From the NCBI GenBank assembly GCA_037103525.1, contig JAZKLR010000566.1, positions 248,001 through 312,000 of the forward strand: DNA of 64,000 nucleotides, read 5' to 3'. Positions within the stretch are counted from its first letter, which is position 1, and every line of letters starts with the position of its first letter. The notes beneath the pieces are model-generated. The model saw nothing but the letters and a program-made list of their open reading frames with translations. It made no database searches and was not told the origin of the DNA. The position numbers and the translations under genes were made by a program. The DNA is from Ganaspis brasiliensis. Its lineage: Eukaryota > Arthropoda > Insecta > Hymenoptera > Figitidae. Of this stretch, positions 36,190 through 49,271 are shown piece after piece.

Positions 36190-36462
36190 GTATGTATATA
36201 CATAGTACTTGTCATTATCATTGAGTTATTATTATTATTATTATTGTTCTTATGTTAATATTAACTGTTCAATGAAAAATATATCAGGTACAGGCAAAGT
36301 ATTATTAAAATATTTATATTCAAGTGTTTATGATACAATTATAGTTACTTCATCCATATGTTGACTATAATAATAATAACAATACCCATACCTTATTTTC
36401 CTTTGAATGATATTAACGATGCCTAATAAAAAGTGGAATATGTATTAAGTGCCCTTTTAAAA
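36190..36462. other. AT-rich stretch with ATT microsatellite
   Basis: (ATT)n at about 36226-36245; otherwise nothing. Confidence 0.6.
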
Positions 36463-36607
36463 GGATAACAGGGAGAATGTAAATAACTCGCTAGTCAAAT
36501 GGCGACAGCTGTTAACTTTTTTACTGCTCTGAAATTTCATCCCACTATCTTTGCCGCTTCATTTATCGAATAGCTCACTTGGAAAATGTACATTCTCTGT
36601 TATCTCC
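36463..36607. mobile_element. 145-bp inverted-repeat element
   Basis: GGATAACAGGGAGAATGTA (36463-36481) pairs with TACATTCTCTGTTATCTCC (36589-36607), and the next 20 bp on each side also pair weakly. Likely a small MITE; no clear target duplication. Confidence 0.55.
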
Positions 36608-37509
36608 TGCATATTCATACATGGCAGGTGAAGAAGCTTTAGTACGAACAAAAAAGAAAGTAACACTATATAGTTAATGATCGTGATAGTTAGGTGTTAG
36701 TGAAGCCTAGTAAGAATCAAAGCTGACTTTAAGTTCCTATATGCATATCACAGTTGGAAAAATGCCCCATTTTGTTCGTTATATAAAGATTAAATTTGCA
36801 TTTCCTATTTTCTACCTCTTTCAGTGCAATTCTAGCATCTCTCTCTCTCTCCTTCTTTTTATCTCCCTTCCTTCCACTTTCTATCAGAAATTTGCTTATT
36901 ATCATCAATCAAAGTCATAGTAGCTTTTGCACTTTTTAAAAAAGCTGGCTCTTCATCAACGGAAACTTTTTTTTTTTTAGAAAAAAGAAAAACTACCATA
37001 TTTGATTGATAACTTATTAACATGTATTTAAAAGATAACTCGTGTGCAATTATATCATAATAGGTATTTACTAAAAGAACGGAAATAAACTATATTTTAA
37101 ATGTCAAAATGCTATCGGTGTTTACTAAAAATAATGTCTTTATTTGACTATTTAGAATTATCATAGAGTTAAATTTATTGAACTAAAGTTCAAAGATCTT
37201 TCCATGGTATATGTCATGTCAGAATTTTATTGAAGACATATTTTATTAAAGAACAGATAATAGAGAGTGAGATAGAGAAGCCCGATATCTACAACACGTA
37301 CAATCGTACACAGTGCACTCAGATATTAATAATATTCTCGTATTCAACAATGAATTTAACATGCGCCTTCTAGCTAGACATTAATCAATATATAACAAAA
37401 TTGACATTTTAAAATAATATAATATGTAAATGTCCACATGGAGTTAAATTAATTTTTAATCTCTATCCCAATAGAGCACTGAATTCCAATTATTATCATA
37501 GAACTTTCG
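36608..37509. other. AT-rich intergenic stretch
   Basis: Contains a (TC)n microsatellite at about 36838-36852 and a poly-T run at about 36968-36979. No gene is seen. Confidence 0.5.
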
Positions 37510-37837
37510 TATAGGGTCATAGTTCGTGAAATCAGCGCGTACAGAAAAAAAAACGATTTTTCTTTTTTATCGAAATATTACAAAAAATTGTTGTGTTAGA
37601 TCCTTGAAATGTTTCTATTAAACGGAAATTTTTTTAAAACAATTTTACAAAAGTTATTGTAAAATAAACATTTTTAACACTTTAAATAAAGGCATGTTTC
37701 TATTTTTTTTCGCTGATTCCGAATCTGAAGTCATTTGGTAGAAACTTTTTTATGATCTAACATTATAAGTTTTTTAATATTTCGATAAAAAAAAGATCTT
37801 TTTCTGCTGTGCTGATTTCATGAATTTTGATCCTATA
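37510..37837. mobile_element. MITE with about 90-bp TIRs and TA flanks
   Basis: TATAGGGTCATAGTTCGTGA at the left pairs with TTTTGATCCTATA at the right, and pairing continues through AAATCAGC/GCTGATTT, ATCGAAATATTA/AATATTTCGAT and GTTAGATC/GATCTAAC. TA dinucleotides flank both TAGGGTCA ends, compatible with a Tc1/mariner-type TA target. Internal CGCTGATTCCGAATCTGAAG is similar to a sequence beside the foldback element near 51795. Confidence 0.75.
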
Positions 37838-38700
37838 GTATCAGTGAATTCAAAACTTATTTCCCAGGATGCCATCACAAACTCTTTCATTTTCTTTAGG
37901 GCCATCTTTGAACTAGATTTTGTATGAGAGAGGTCGTTAACACCTCGCAGTCTAATAAACCGATAGTATCGCAGTGTTCACACTAATTTGGAAAAAAAAG
38001 ATCGTGAACGAGGTAAAAAGTGCTATTTTGAGACATAAAATTAAACACCCAATCTACGTAAATCTGAAACCAAGGAATAGCGCTTCTCGGCTTGCATCGT
38101 TATGTAGAAAATTGGGGATGGTTAAATTAGTCTTCTTTGCGATAATACACTTCTCTTTTTAATGATATCAAGAATAAACAAATTTACAGCACGATTAAAC
38201 GACTCGTGATTAATTTTACAAATGAGAAAATGTGATTAAAGTATAATGCGGAGAGAGTAACTTAATCGACTCGGCGAAGTTTGAACAATTTTGCGAAAAT
38301 AATTGTGTATTACTTTTTTCTTGGATAATTCATTTTTTGAACAATCGCTTTTATTACACAATAATAAAATTGTCGTTTAACAGAAATACAGAAACCTTAA
38401 CTTCTTTTTATTATTTTAATCATTTTTGAAATTAGCCTGTTTACACCGCTGACTTTAGGTCAGGCGTAAAGTTTACCCGGTGAGTAAAATAACTGTTTTA
38501 ATCACTAGTGGAAAAAGTAAAAATTCTTAAATAGGCGCCAAGATTAATTCTGAAATAAAGAATACCATATTTTCAATGTACATTTTCAATTTTCTCATTT
38601 TTAAAACAATTTTCTTTACGTTTTTTTTAGAATTTTATTTTATCTTATCTTTCTGTATTTTTTTAATTTTAGCATATTTATATTAGATATGACCTAATTC
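37838..38700. other. Intergenic stretch with a small hairpin
   Basis: At about 38441-38480, TTTACACCGCTGAC, a short spacer and GTCAGGCGTAAA can form a stem. The 62-codon frame at 37974-38162 does not resemble a known protein. Confidence 0.4.
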
Positions 38701-41700
38701 CTATACAGTTTGGGGGGAGGGTTGTCTAAAGGTTTGATGGCTTATTAATCTCAATTTTTAATTAATTTTTTAAATTTCAAATATTTTTTACATTTTTCAA
38801 TTGTCATTATTATTTTTCTATAATTCTTCATGAAATTTCCAATTATTCCTCTCATATTTAACGTATGTCCTTCAATTTCCAATTCATATTGTATTTTATC
38901 ACTTTTTTTCAAAACTTGGATTATTTTCTTCAATTTTCAATTATTTACCTCAAATTTTAATTATTTTTTTCAATTCTTAAATATTCTCACTATTTTGCAA
39001 TTGTTTTCTCAAATTTTAAATTATATTTAATATTTTTTTTAAATTGCTAAATTATTCAAATATTTATCTCAAATTTCTATAATTTTTATCAGTGCGCAAT
39101 TTTAAAAATTATTTTTTTATTATTTTCTTGAATTTGCAATATAATTTGAAACTATTTATCACAAATTTCAATTATTTTTTTTTATTTTAAATTATTTTCA
39201 TCAATTTGCCATTCTTTTCACTGATTGGTGATAATTTTGAATATTTTTTAGTCTATTACCTTAATTTACAATTATTTATTTCACATTTCAATAATCTGTA
39301 TTAATGTTTCATTTTTCATATTATTTTTTAATTATTTTCTTATATTTTAAATAGGTATATTTTATAATTTTAAAAAATACATTTGTCTGAAATGTTCATT
39401 ATTTCTTAGACTTTCAATTACTTTTATCATTTTAGAATTATTTTCTCGATTTTTTTTAATATTTTAATTATTTTTCAACTAATTTACAAAACTTTTCTAT
39501 TTTTAAATTATATTTAATATATTTTTTTAATATCCAAAATTTTTCAATTATTTATTTTAAAATTGAATAATTTTTAACAATGCTGAATTTTTGAAATTAT
39601 ATTTCTATTATTTTCTTGAGTTTTCAATTATTTATCACAAATTTCAATTATACTTTTTTATATCAAATTATTTTTATCAATTTGCAAGTGCAATTTTTTA
39701 ACTAATTTACCAAACGTTTCTATTATTTTTCAATTAATTTAAGAAATGTTGAATTATTATTTTTACAAAATTTAATTATTTTCTTCTATTTTCAACTATT
39801 ATTATTATTTTACCTCATATTTTACTCCACTTTTAATCAATTCTTTAAATTGCAAATATTTTCTACAATTTTTAATTGCTTTTATAATTTTTCAACTATT
39901 TTTCTTACAATTTCTATTATACTTTTTCAATTTTTTATTAATTTCCTGAATTTTCAATTATTTTTCTGACATTGCAATTATTCTCCTTAATTTATTTATT
40001 TATTTATTTATTCAATAATATATCCCACGGTCAAAAATAGACCATTATGGGAACCATAAAAAATACAATTAGTATAATAATAATTTTTCATGCGTATGTC
40101 TAAGAATTATGCGTATGTCTTAATTTCAAATTAATTTTGTAATTTTATCACTTTTTTCGAAATTTCAATTATTTTCTTCAATTTTTAATTATTTTCCTTC
40201 AAATTTTAATTTTTTATTTCAATTTTTAAATATTTTTACTATTTTTCAATTGTTTTCTCAAATTTTAAGTTATATTCAATTGTCTTTTAATTTCTTAAAT
40301 TTTAAATTATCTATTTCAAAATTCACTTATTTTTATCAATGCTCAATTTTTAAAATTATTTTTCTATTATTTTCTTGAACTTTTTTTTATTTATCACAAA
40401 TTTCAATTATACTTTTTTATTTTATATTATTTTTATCAATTTGCAATTTTTTTCTCTGATTTGGGAGAATTTTCAATATTTTTTAGTCAATTACGATAAT
40501 TTACAATTACTTACTTCATATTTCAATAATTTTTATTAATCTTGATTATTTCATATTATTTTTTAATTATTTTCTTATGTTTTAAATATATTTTGTAATT
40601 TTATAAATACATTTTTCTAAAATTTTTGATTATTTCTTAGACTTTTGATTACTTTTACAATTTTAAAATTATTTTTTCCAATTTTTTAATATATTAATTA
40701 TTTTTTTCTATTTTCAACTATTATTATTCTACCTACTGTTCTACTCCACATTGAATTAATTCTTTAAATTACTAATATTTTCTACATTTTTCAATTGTTT
40801 TTATAATTTTTCAAATATTTCTCTGACAATTTCTGTTATACTTGTTTAATTTTTTATTCATTTCCTAAATTTCCAATTATTTTTCTCACATTTTCATTAC
40901 TTTCTTTAATTTCAAATTCATTTTGTTATTTTATCACTTTTTTTCAAGACTTGAATTATTTTCTTTAATTTTTAATTATTTACCTCAAATTATAATTACT
41001 TTTTTCAATAATTCTTAAATATTTTCACTATTTTGCAATTTTGTCAATTATTTATCTCAAATTTCAATTATTTTTATCAATGCTCAATTTTAAAAATTAT
41101 TTTTCTATTATTTTCTTCAATTTAGCAATTATTTATCACAAAATTCAATTATATTTTTTTATTTTAAATTATTTTTATCAATTTGCAATTCTTCTCTCTG
41201 ATTTGTGATAATTTTTAATATTTTTTAGTCTTACCTTAATTTACAGTTATTTTTTTCACATTTCAATACTTGATAAATTAATAATTGATAATTGATAAAT
41301 TGACAAAATTTTCATCTTTACTTAATTCCTATTAATGTTTCATTTTTCATATTATTTTTTAATTATTTTCTAATATTTGAACAATATTTTTGGATTTTAT
41401 AAATACATTTTTCTGAAATTTTAATTATTTTTAGACTTTGAATTACTTTTACCATTTTAAAATTATTTTTGCATATTTTTAAATATTTTAATTATTTTTT
41501 AACTAATTTACAAAACTTTTCTATTTTTAAATTATATTCAATATTTTTTTTAATTTCCTACATTTTTCAATTATTTATCTCAAATTTCAATATTTTTCAT
41601 TAATGCTCAATTTCTAAAATTATTTTTCTATTATTTCCTTGAATTTTCAATTATTATTTATCACAAATGTCAATTATATTTTTTTATTTTAAATTATTTT

Positions 41701-42720
41701 CATCAATTTGCAATTATTTTCTCTGATTTGTGATAATTTTCAATATTTTTTTAGTCTATTACATTAGTTTACAATTATTTATCTCATATTTCAATAATTT
41801 CTATTAATGTTTAATTTGTCATATTATTTTTTAATTATTTTTTTATATTTTAGAAATATTTCGTAATTTTATAAATACATATTTTTGAAATTTTAATTAT
41901 TTCTTATACCTTCAATTACTTTTACCATTTTAAAAATTATTGTCTTCAGTTTTTTAATATTTAATTTATTGTTTAACTAAATTACCAAACTTTTCTATTA
42001 TTTTTCAATTAATTTAAGAAATTTTCAATTATTATTTTTACAAGTTTTAATTATTTTCCTCTATATTCAACTATTATTATTATTCTACCTGCTATTTTAC
42101 CTAATTTTTAATTAATTCTTTCAACTATTTTTCTTACAATTTCTATTATACTTTTCCAAATTTCTATTAATTTCCTAAATTTTCAAATATTTCTTTTACA
42201 TTTCAATTACTTTCTTTAATTTTAAATTCTTTACATCAGATTTTAATTATTCCTTTAAATTTTCAAATATTTTCATTATTTTGCATTTGTTTTCTCTAAT
42301 TTTAAATTATTTATTAGTGAATTTTCTAAATTTCCAATTATTTATCTCAAATTTTAATTTATTCTTTAAATATTAATTACTTTATTTAATGCCTTATTCT
42401 TTTTACCATTTTTTAATTATTTTCTATATTTTGAATTACATTTTTTAATTTTGCTTTCTCATATAGGAAGTTTTATCACTTATTTTTCTATTATTTGCTT
42501 TAAAATTCAACTATTTACCGGAATCTCAATTATTTACTTCAATTTTCTAATGCCTTCATCATTTTTCAATTATGTTTTTTAATTTTATGTATATTTTATA
42601 CTTTAATCACTTATTTTTCTCAAAGTTTAACTATTTTCTTTAGTTTTTCATTATTATTATAATTTTTAATCATTTTCTCGATTTTTTATTTTTTAATTAA
42701 TTTTATAGATTTTGCTTTCT
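38700..42720. repeat. 4-kb T-rich decayed tandem repeat with higher-order structure
   Basis: The plus strand is built from variants of TTTTCAATTATTTTTCTTCA. It is not plain low complexity: a longer module beginning CTCTGATTTGTGATAATTTT and continuing ATTTTTTAGTCTATTACCTT recurs at about 39221, 40454, 41195 and 41721, and another (AATTCTTTAAATTGCAAATA then TTTCTACA) at about 39838, 40757 and, shortened, 42112. Spacing shrinks through deletions. The 66-codon frames here (for example 38830-39030) are composition artefacts. Confidence 0.8.
39995..40072 (-). mobile_element. 3' tail of a non-LTR retrotransposon, minus strand
   Basis: Read on the minus strand: a GC-richer tail with ATGGTCTATTTTTGACCGTG, then ATAAATAAATAAATAAATAA-type tetranucleotide repeats. 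This unique-plus-(AAAT)n layout is typical of a severely 5'-truncated LINE insertion. It interrupts the T-rich repeat, so it is younger than it. Family not identified. Confidence 0.5.
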
Positions 42721-43547
42721 CATAAAGGAAGCTTTGTGATCGTTAAGATTTTCGATTTTCCGAAAATAGTCTAAATTGACACATTTTTATCTGAAATGCA
42801 AAAAATTTTCATTCTTAAGCCAATGTCCAGAAATGTGTTTGTGTATTGACGTTTTTTTTTGTCGCCAGGTTATTTCGAGAAAGCTTCAACGGATTCCAAA
42901 AAAATATTTCTAATAAGCATTAAATATTAATTTATTTACCATTTTAAGATAAGAATCCTTCTTTATAGTTCTCATAAGTTTTAATTTCTCATAACATTGA
43001 AAATTATATTATTTTTAAAAAAAGTGCACGTGGATACTTAGTAGGGGTCAGGGGGGATCAAAAAGTGATTAAAAATTGTCCACCTGAAATATGAACAACC
43101 CCTAAGATTTTACTTATTCCTTGTACTGTTTACATTTCTCAAATTTGTTGGTTTCTTTTTAAAAATAAATTTTTATTTTTGTGTGTTATAAATTAAAAGC
43201 ATTTTAGCTTTAAGCTTATACAGTTCGCTCCGTCATATCAAGAAATATAATAAAATGTGAATTCAGAATTTTTTGTTTAAATTCGATTGTTTTTACACAA
43301 AATAAATAATTATCCCTATTATAAAATTACTATTTACTGAAAATTCCTCAAAAACTTCTTTTTGTTTTAAAAACTAGTTGCTCTGTACAATTAACGTAAA
43401 TTTCCACTCTTATGTCGGCCATATTTGATAGTTCCCAAAGTAACCGATAGGGGCGTTTTATAAATTTAAACTGCCAATTAATAAAACTAAAACTTTGTAA
43501 ATTAAAAGGAACTGACAATAGTAAAGTAATTAAGATGAGAAAGTTAA
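42721..43547. other. AT-rich intergenic stretch
   Basis: Nothing supported. The minus frame 43348-43566 has no recognisable motif. Confidence 0.4.
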
Positions 43548-43829
43548 ATAAAAGAAAGTCACACAAGTTTCTTACTACAAGTTAAGCTTATTGTGGTGCT
43601 AACAGACGCAAGAAAACAAAGACTCAAACTCGGTATTTTCCACTTTCTGTATATTGGTATAGCAAGCTATTTGAATGGGGCAAAGGTGTCACGTTGTTTC
43701 CGGAATAATCGCCCTATCGGGAATCACATACACAGGAAAATCTCTATCAAACTGCGAATTCCTGTAATGGAAGTCTGCAGATATTCACTTCATATTGACC
43801 CACTAACTTGGATTTTAACGATAATATAA
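43548..43829 (+). other. Open patch of about 93 codons, unrecognised
   Basis: An open frame without ATG start runs to TAA at 43827-43829; it contains LTDARKQRLKLGIFHFLYIG and CFRNNRPIGNHIHRKISIKL. GC is raised compared with the flanks. It may be an exon or transposon relic. No splice signal is compelling and no family is recognised. Confidence 0.2.
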
Positions 43830-46315
43830 TTTTCATTGCTCCAAATTGCAAATTGCAGCTTAGCATTCTGACCTAAATTGTGCAAAGTCAAAACAAATGT
43901 TGCAATTTTTATACCAAATTAATGTTCATTTTTAATTCACATAACCTCTGTTGATTGCAATTTAAACAATAAAATTATTCAAATTGTTTAACTGCTGAAT
44001 CACGTTCTCTAAATCCTTAAAAATATACATATATACGTGAAAACAACAATATTCAACTTAAATTATTTAGCATGAAACGACAAAACGTATCTGAAAAGTA
44101 AAATAAAAAAAAGTTACTGAAAATAAACATTAATCACAAATTTTTTTTTCGTGTTAAAACTGCAACTCATTTTAATGCAAATCAGGCAACAATGAATAAC
44201 AATTGCTAATGAAAGAAATCCACCTGTTACTCTTTCTGAATCAACTAATTTAATCATTTCTCTCGTTTTTTTAATCAAGTTTCTTTTCACGTAACGAACA
44301 TTTCTTAATATCATTAATCAATGCTTGAATTTTTAAACATCAGCTTCTTAATTTTTAATTCTGACAATGATCCAATCTCATTTTTCCGTCTACAAACTGT
44401 TAAGTATTTTTATCGTACTTTTAAAGCATATTGAACAAGAATCTTGATCAGATTTTACTGAAACTTCAGTGTCCTTAAATTCAGTTTAATCTAGTGTAAA
44501 ATTAATATAGAAAGTGCAGTTTCAAACTTCCGGTCATACTCTATTTTTATCTCAATTTGCATATGTCTTCTAGCATCCGCAAATTATTTTTGTTCAGGTT
44601 CTAAAAAAGGTAAAATGTGCATCTCTGAGCTGTAAAAAATTTCACAAATTGTATTAACGTAATTAATCGTTTTTTCTTTTCTTTTAGAACAAAAAAAGGT
44701 TTTTACAAAAATGGCATTTTTAGAAAATAACGAAGCTATGGGCCACTGTTTTTTTTTGGTACGTCATTAAGAAAAACTAGGCAAACCAAGAAATCCAAAA
44801 CAAATAAAGTAAGAAAGACGTTCATGTCAGAAGAAGGTTGAGCTTCATTATTCAGAATCCTCTTAGCGGATTCAGCAAGATTTGAAGATCGTACAACAGA
44901 AATTGGACACGACAGGAACGATGCATAATATACTTTTAATTATTTATGTAAATTTGAAAATGAAACACAACAGAAAATATTAATTAATTAATTTAAATAA
45001 AAGATAGAGAAAGAATAATTTAAATAAACATTATTGATTTCATCATAAAATGAAAGTCAAATGTTAAAAAAATTCAATTGTTCCAGACATTAGGTTATTT
45101 GATTTTTAATCGATTTAAATTCAGATTCAATTAATTTTAATTTTTTACAGATCTACATATTTATTGATTAAAGGATGTTGTGTGTTTCAATTAATCACAT
45201 TTTCAAACTCTCTGATTTTTTAATATGGTTCTTAAAGTTCATCAAAATTTAAGAAAGTTACAAACTAGTTTTTATAATTTTAATCAATCTCTTTATAAAT
45301 TCCAAACTCAAGTTTATTGAATTTTCTAATCAATTTATGTTTTACTTATTAAGAAAATTTCAATACATTCTTAATTGAATTAATTTGAATTTAAATCATT
45401 TTAAATCTCAATTCATCATAATTTCAATTTATTTTAATCATACATGAAATTTATTTCTTACAATTTTAACCCATATTAATGTCAATTTTATAAATGTCAA
45501 TCAATTATAACTTTTTATCGGTTCCAACTTTGGGTGATGATAATTTCAATAAATTCTTAATTTTAATCTGTTTTAAATTTTATCTTCAATAATTTTCACG
45601 CACTAAATGTTAAATCTGGCAAATTTTTATTTTATTTGATTTCAATTTTAAAAGAGTTTAATTTCATAATAAATAAATTCAGACCATTTATCCATCTGAA
45701 ATTTAATTTTTGAAGGATTTAATTATTTCCTAATTTTTTTTCATAATTTTTAAACGTAAGGAAAGTTTTTATTCGAAACATTAAAAATTAAATCTATTCT
45801 AGTCTCTGTGTGAATGGTAAGAAAAGAATTTTAATAGAAAATTAAAAAAGCGAATTTATAAGATGTAATATAAGATTTATAAATTAAGTGATCCACTGCT
45901 AGAAATTTTGAAAATATTAATTTAGTCACTATTAATATAAGTTAATAAAAATTTCTTCCAGAATTTCTTTAATAGTCTCATTCTAGAAAACTCATATTAC
46001 ACTTTATGAATTCATTTTTAAATTTTCTTCCTTTTTTTTTCAGTGTATTAAAAACTCTATGAATATCACATTTCTGTAAACTTCAAATTGCAAAATTTAT
46101 TTCATTAAATATATAATTTATTATAAAAAAACATGAATAATTAAGTTTTCGGATTTACAAATTTAAAATGTTCAAATTTAAAACTTAAAATTTTAGATAT
46201 TCGTAAATTGAATTTCGGAAGTTAAAAGTTATTTTTAAATGATTAAATTCATGTCACTAATTTCCATCAAATAAAACTAATATTAAAATTAATTTTACCA
46301 AATTTTTAAAGATTC
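43830..46315. other. AT-rich intergenic stretch
   Basis: No supported gene. At 44650-44760 an acceptor TTTCTTTTCTTTTAG is followed by AAAAATGG and 16 codons (MAFLENNEAMGHCFFL) ending at a GTACGT donor; this is the only exon-like arrangement here and is too short to call. Confidence 0.3.
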
Positions 46316-46757
46316 AGTTGTACATTTTCCAGAAAAAATTAGGTTTAGCTAAACTTTGTTGTCAAATAACAATTATTTAACATTTTTTCTTTTTTTCAAT
46401 TTAATGAATAAATGCAATTTTAATACATTTCTGACAAATAATAGCTCATTTTTCTCGTTGGAACATTTTATACAATTTTATTTGTTGGGTTTTGTTTAAA
46501 AATATTTTGTTTAAAAGTTATTGAACAAATAAAAATTGTTCTTTACGTACTTTGGAAACAAAACATTATTTAATAAAACTCATCAAATAAAATTGTAGTG
46601 AATGTTTCACCCAGAAAAATGAGCTATTATTTGTCAGAATTGTATGAAAAATACAGTTATTCATTAAATTGAAAAAAAAAAAACATAAAATGTTAAATAA
46701 TTATTATTTGATAAAAAATGTTAGCTTAACCTTAATTTTCACTTAAAAATGTACAAA
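46316..46757. mobile_element. Inverted-repeat element, arms about 200 bp with a short loop
   Basis: The left arm (46316-46514) pairs with the right arm (about 46556-46757): shared blocks include TTCAATTTAATGAATAA, CTGACAAATAATAGCTCATT and AAATAATAATTATTTAACAT. About 40 bp remain unpaired at the centre. A hairpin-type MITE without visible target duplication. Confidence 0.75.
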
Positions 46758-48600
46758 TTGATGGCTCCTAAATGAAAACACGTAGCTCTTCTGATAAATT
46801 TTGTCATTAAATTTTAGCATTAATTTTAAGTCATTATAAAATGTCAAAATAAAGTATTTTCATTGTATAAAGTTAATTTACCATAGAATAAACAATTAAA
46901 TTTATCTAAAATTTCAAAATATTTTTAGGCTTTAAAAACAATTATTAATTAAAATTATAACATAGTCTTTTAAAAAATGTCTTTTTGAATAAGACGTTTT
47001 CTATTTGTTTTTTTGAATAACGTGTTTTCATTTACGAGCCATCGAAATGGATCTTTCAAAATTCAGTGAAATTAATTTGAATAATATTTTTATTTGCAGT
47101 GAATAACGACTTTCTAGTTTGAACTCCAAATGTTTTTTTTATTGCTTATTTAATTGTTTAAACATTTATTGGTTAATTGGTTCAAAAGCCAAAACCGTAA
47201 ATGAAGTATCCATGCTTAAATTTTTTCCACAGAACATTAAATAGGTTACTAGCTTTCAGAAGGGTCATATAAGCCAATTAAAAAAAGATTAAAACCTTTA
47301 AAGACTTTCTAGACATAAAATCATGCAAACGATGCCTAAAACGTGATTCAATTCACAAAGTCATTTTCTATTTGTATTTGAGAAGTTGAATATTATAGGT
47401 TATGTAACCTGTCATTATTAAATAGCAAAGAAAAAAGAAACTTAAATCTCCTGTAGTTCCAAAACGGATGAAAATACACAATTTAAAACCTTGAAATCAC
47501 GAGTTAGTAAAGAATAAAAAAGTAACAACACATTATCACAAAGTAAAACGAGATTTTATCGATTTTTTTTTAACACAAAAAGGCGGGAAATCACTTCTTG
47601 GAGCAACGATTAAATTTTCCGAAAATTCAATCTCTTTATGAAGTCAATGAAAAGTTATTATAGAATTGTGTGTTAAATATTTACCCTTTGAGAAAAATAA
47701 CTGTCAATGAAATTTAATGCACTTCTATGTTTTTAAAACATATAGCGGTAAATTACATTTTCGACAACTCGCAATATTTTAATGCTTCGAGTAAAAAAAT
47801 GAAAAAGTTTCCCAAACATTGCCCCATCCAAATTGAAAGAAATTTTGATGAAAATGTAATGGACTAATTTTATTCTGACCTTTGACATGTGGAAATAGGC
47901 ACAAAGTAAATTTGTAGATTTTAGTAGATTTGCAAACTTCACCACATGGTCAACTTTAAGGCTAGAGTTCTAATAACCCAGGAAAAAAAAAACCTATTCA
48001 ATTTTTTCTGAATCGGTTATCAACTCAAGTGAATCTGCTTTCTTAAAAACTCCGATTCACTATAGAGATTTTATTCAATAAGTTTTTTTTTCCAGTAAGT
48101 GACTAACATATAAATGTATTTTTATTTATTGAATTAAAAAAATTTTTAATTTAAAAACTTTCTGTATAGGCACTTTTCTTGATATTAAGTTGAAACTAGT
48201 GAAAATAAAATAAAAATTGAAAACAGTAAACCCATAATTTTTGCGAACTTTTGAAACAATCGCTAATAAGAAGGGTTTGTTTACATTTCTCAATCTTCAT
48301 TTTTTTTGTACTGGTATAGATTCATCATATCAAGGAAAAGTTTTTAAATTTGTTTTACAATAAATTTTGTAAACAAAAATTTATTTTGTTTGTTTTTTGG
48401 TAGTCACTTATTAGAATCCCGGTAACCTCTAATAAAAATGTCTATAACTTTTTTTATAACAATTGTCACGCCGCGAAATTGTAATTTTTCCATCTGAATG
48501 GACAGAAATGATTAATTTTAATTGATGAAATTAGTTGGGATGAGTTTGACAATTTGATCCTTTTAAAAAGCAGTTGCAATCCTTTGATTAGAAGTTTTCT
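46758..48600. other. AT-rich intergenic stretch, possibly an intron
   Basis: No supported feature; minus frame 47733-47945 is not recognisable. If the minus-strand first exon at 48629-48725 is real, this stretch lies in its first intron. Confidence 0.4.
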
Positions 48601-48628
48601 GGTTTAATAATAGAGGAATGTAACTCAC

Positions 48629-48725
48629 CAATCGAATCGGAGGTAACTTTTCCGAGAATGGTTGTTAGGAACAAAAGAAACACGAAACCGGGTTTGTCAC
48701 CACTAAAAACACGTACCGGGTTCAT
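48629..48725 (-). CDS. Candidate first coding exon with signal peptide (secreted or membrane protein)
   Basis: On the minus strand an ATG at 48725-48723 opens 32 codons plus one base, ending at a canonical donor GTGAGT (48628-48623). The peptide begins MNPVRVFSGDKPG and continues with the hydrophobic core FVFLLFLTTILG, then KVTSDSI: a basic N-region, a core of about 12 residues and a polar end, i.e. a classic signal peptide. A phase-1 intron straight after a signal peptide is common in extracellular and adhesion-type genes. The exon lies in the GC-richest island of the window, as expected of a promoter and 5'UTR. No downstream exon could be identified, so the gene is unknown. The plus-strand frame 48731-48976 is a by-product of the GC island. 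Confidence 0.5.
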
Positions 48726-48965
48726 TATTTGTGCCTAGTTTGCAACTGGAGGGTTGCGCGTGTCGCGTGAGACTAAAGTTCGAGAAGTATGCAACTTGGA
48801 GGTATATACGAATCCCCACTAGTCGGAATCGGGAAATATTTTCTGGAGAGCGCGCGCTACCACTACCCTGTCCCACTCTGGTCGTTTCATCCCCTGGCTG
48901 GCCGTCAGTTCTAGATCCAGTGCACAACTACTATATGCAAAGTCAGCCTGGTGGCCCGTCAAATG
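48726..48965 (-). promoter_or_regulatory. GC-rich promoter/5'UTR island
   Basis: CpG- and GC-rich compared with all flanks, with GAGCGCGCGCTACC and GGTTGCGCGTGTCGCGTGAG. On the minus strand a TATATA word (48802-48807) precedes TTTAGTCTCACG by about 30 nt, an acceptable TATA plus initiator spacing. Role inferred from its position upstream of the candidate signal-peptide exon. Confidence 0.35.
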
Positions 48966-49050
48966 CTCCTTCCTAAAGCTTTGAGTTTGTGGCTTGCGAG
49001 CTTTTTGTAAATTTGATATTTGACAAACAAAAATATAAATGTAAAGTTAT

Positions 49051-49086
49051 GAAAACACTTCGTGAAAGCTTTCACGTTTCGTTTTC
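49051..49086. other. Perfect palindrome CGTGAAAGCTTTCACG
   Basis: A 16-bp perfect palindrome at 49061-49076 inside an imperfect 36-bp dyad (GAAAAC...GTTTTC). It contains one TTCnnGAA pair but not a full heat-shock element. Function unknown. Confidence 0.5.
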
Positions 49087-49271
49087 ATCAGCGTGAAGCG
49101 TTTCTTTGTCATGTCGGCTTCATTGATAAATATTTTATTTCATCAATACGCAGTTGACAAGTATTTTATACACACATACGTGTACAAGGGCTGCTAAAAG
49201 CGACATTAGAGAAAGTCATTTTCAGGTCTCGAATTTCAACAAGTGCTTTTGCATGGATTGAAAAATAAAAT

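Noticed and set aside
38751..39030. Opposed 60- and 66-codon frames
   Set aside because: They lie within the T-rich decayed repeat and contain only its words.
44678..44748. Sixteen-codon exon-like patch with acceptor, ATG and GTACGT donor
   Set aside because: Too short, and poly-T runs on both sides make acceptor-like sequence common here; mentioned only as a note in the stretch entry.
49051..49086. Heat-shock element
   Set aside because: The palindrome has only one properly spaced TTCnnGAA pair; the next GAA/TTC unit is out of phase by one base.
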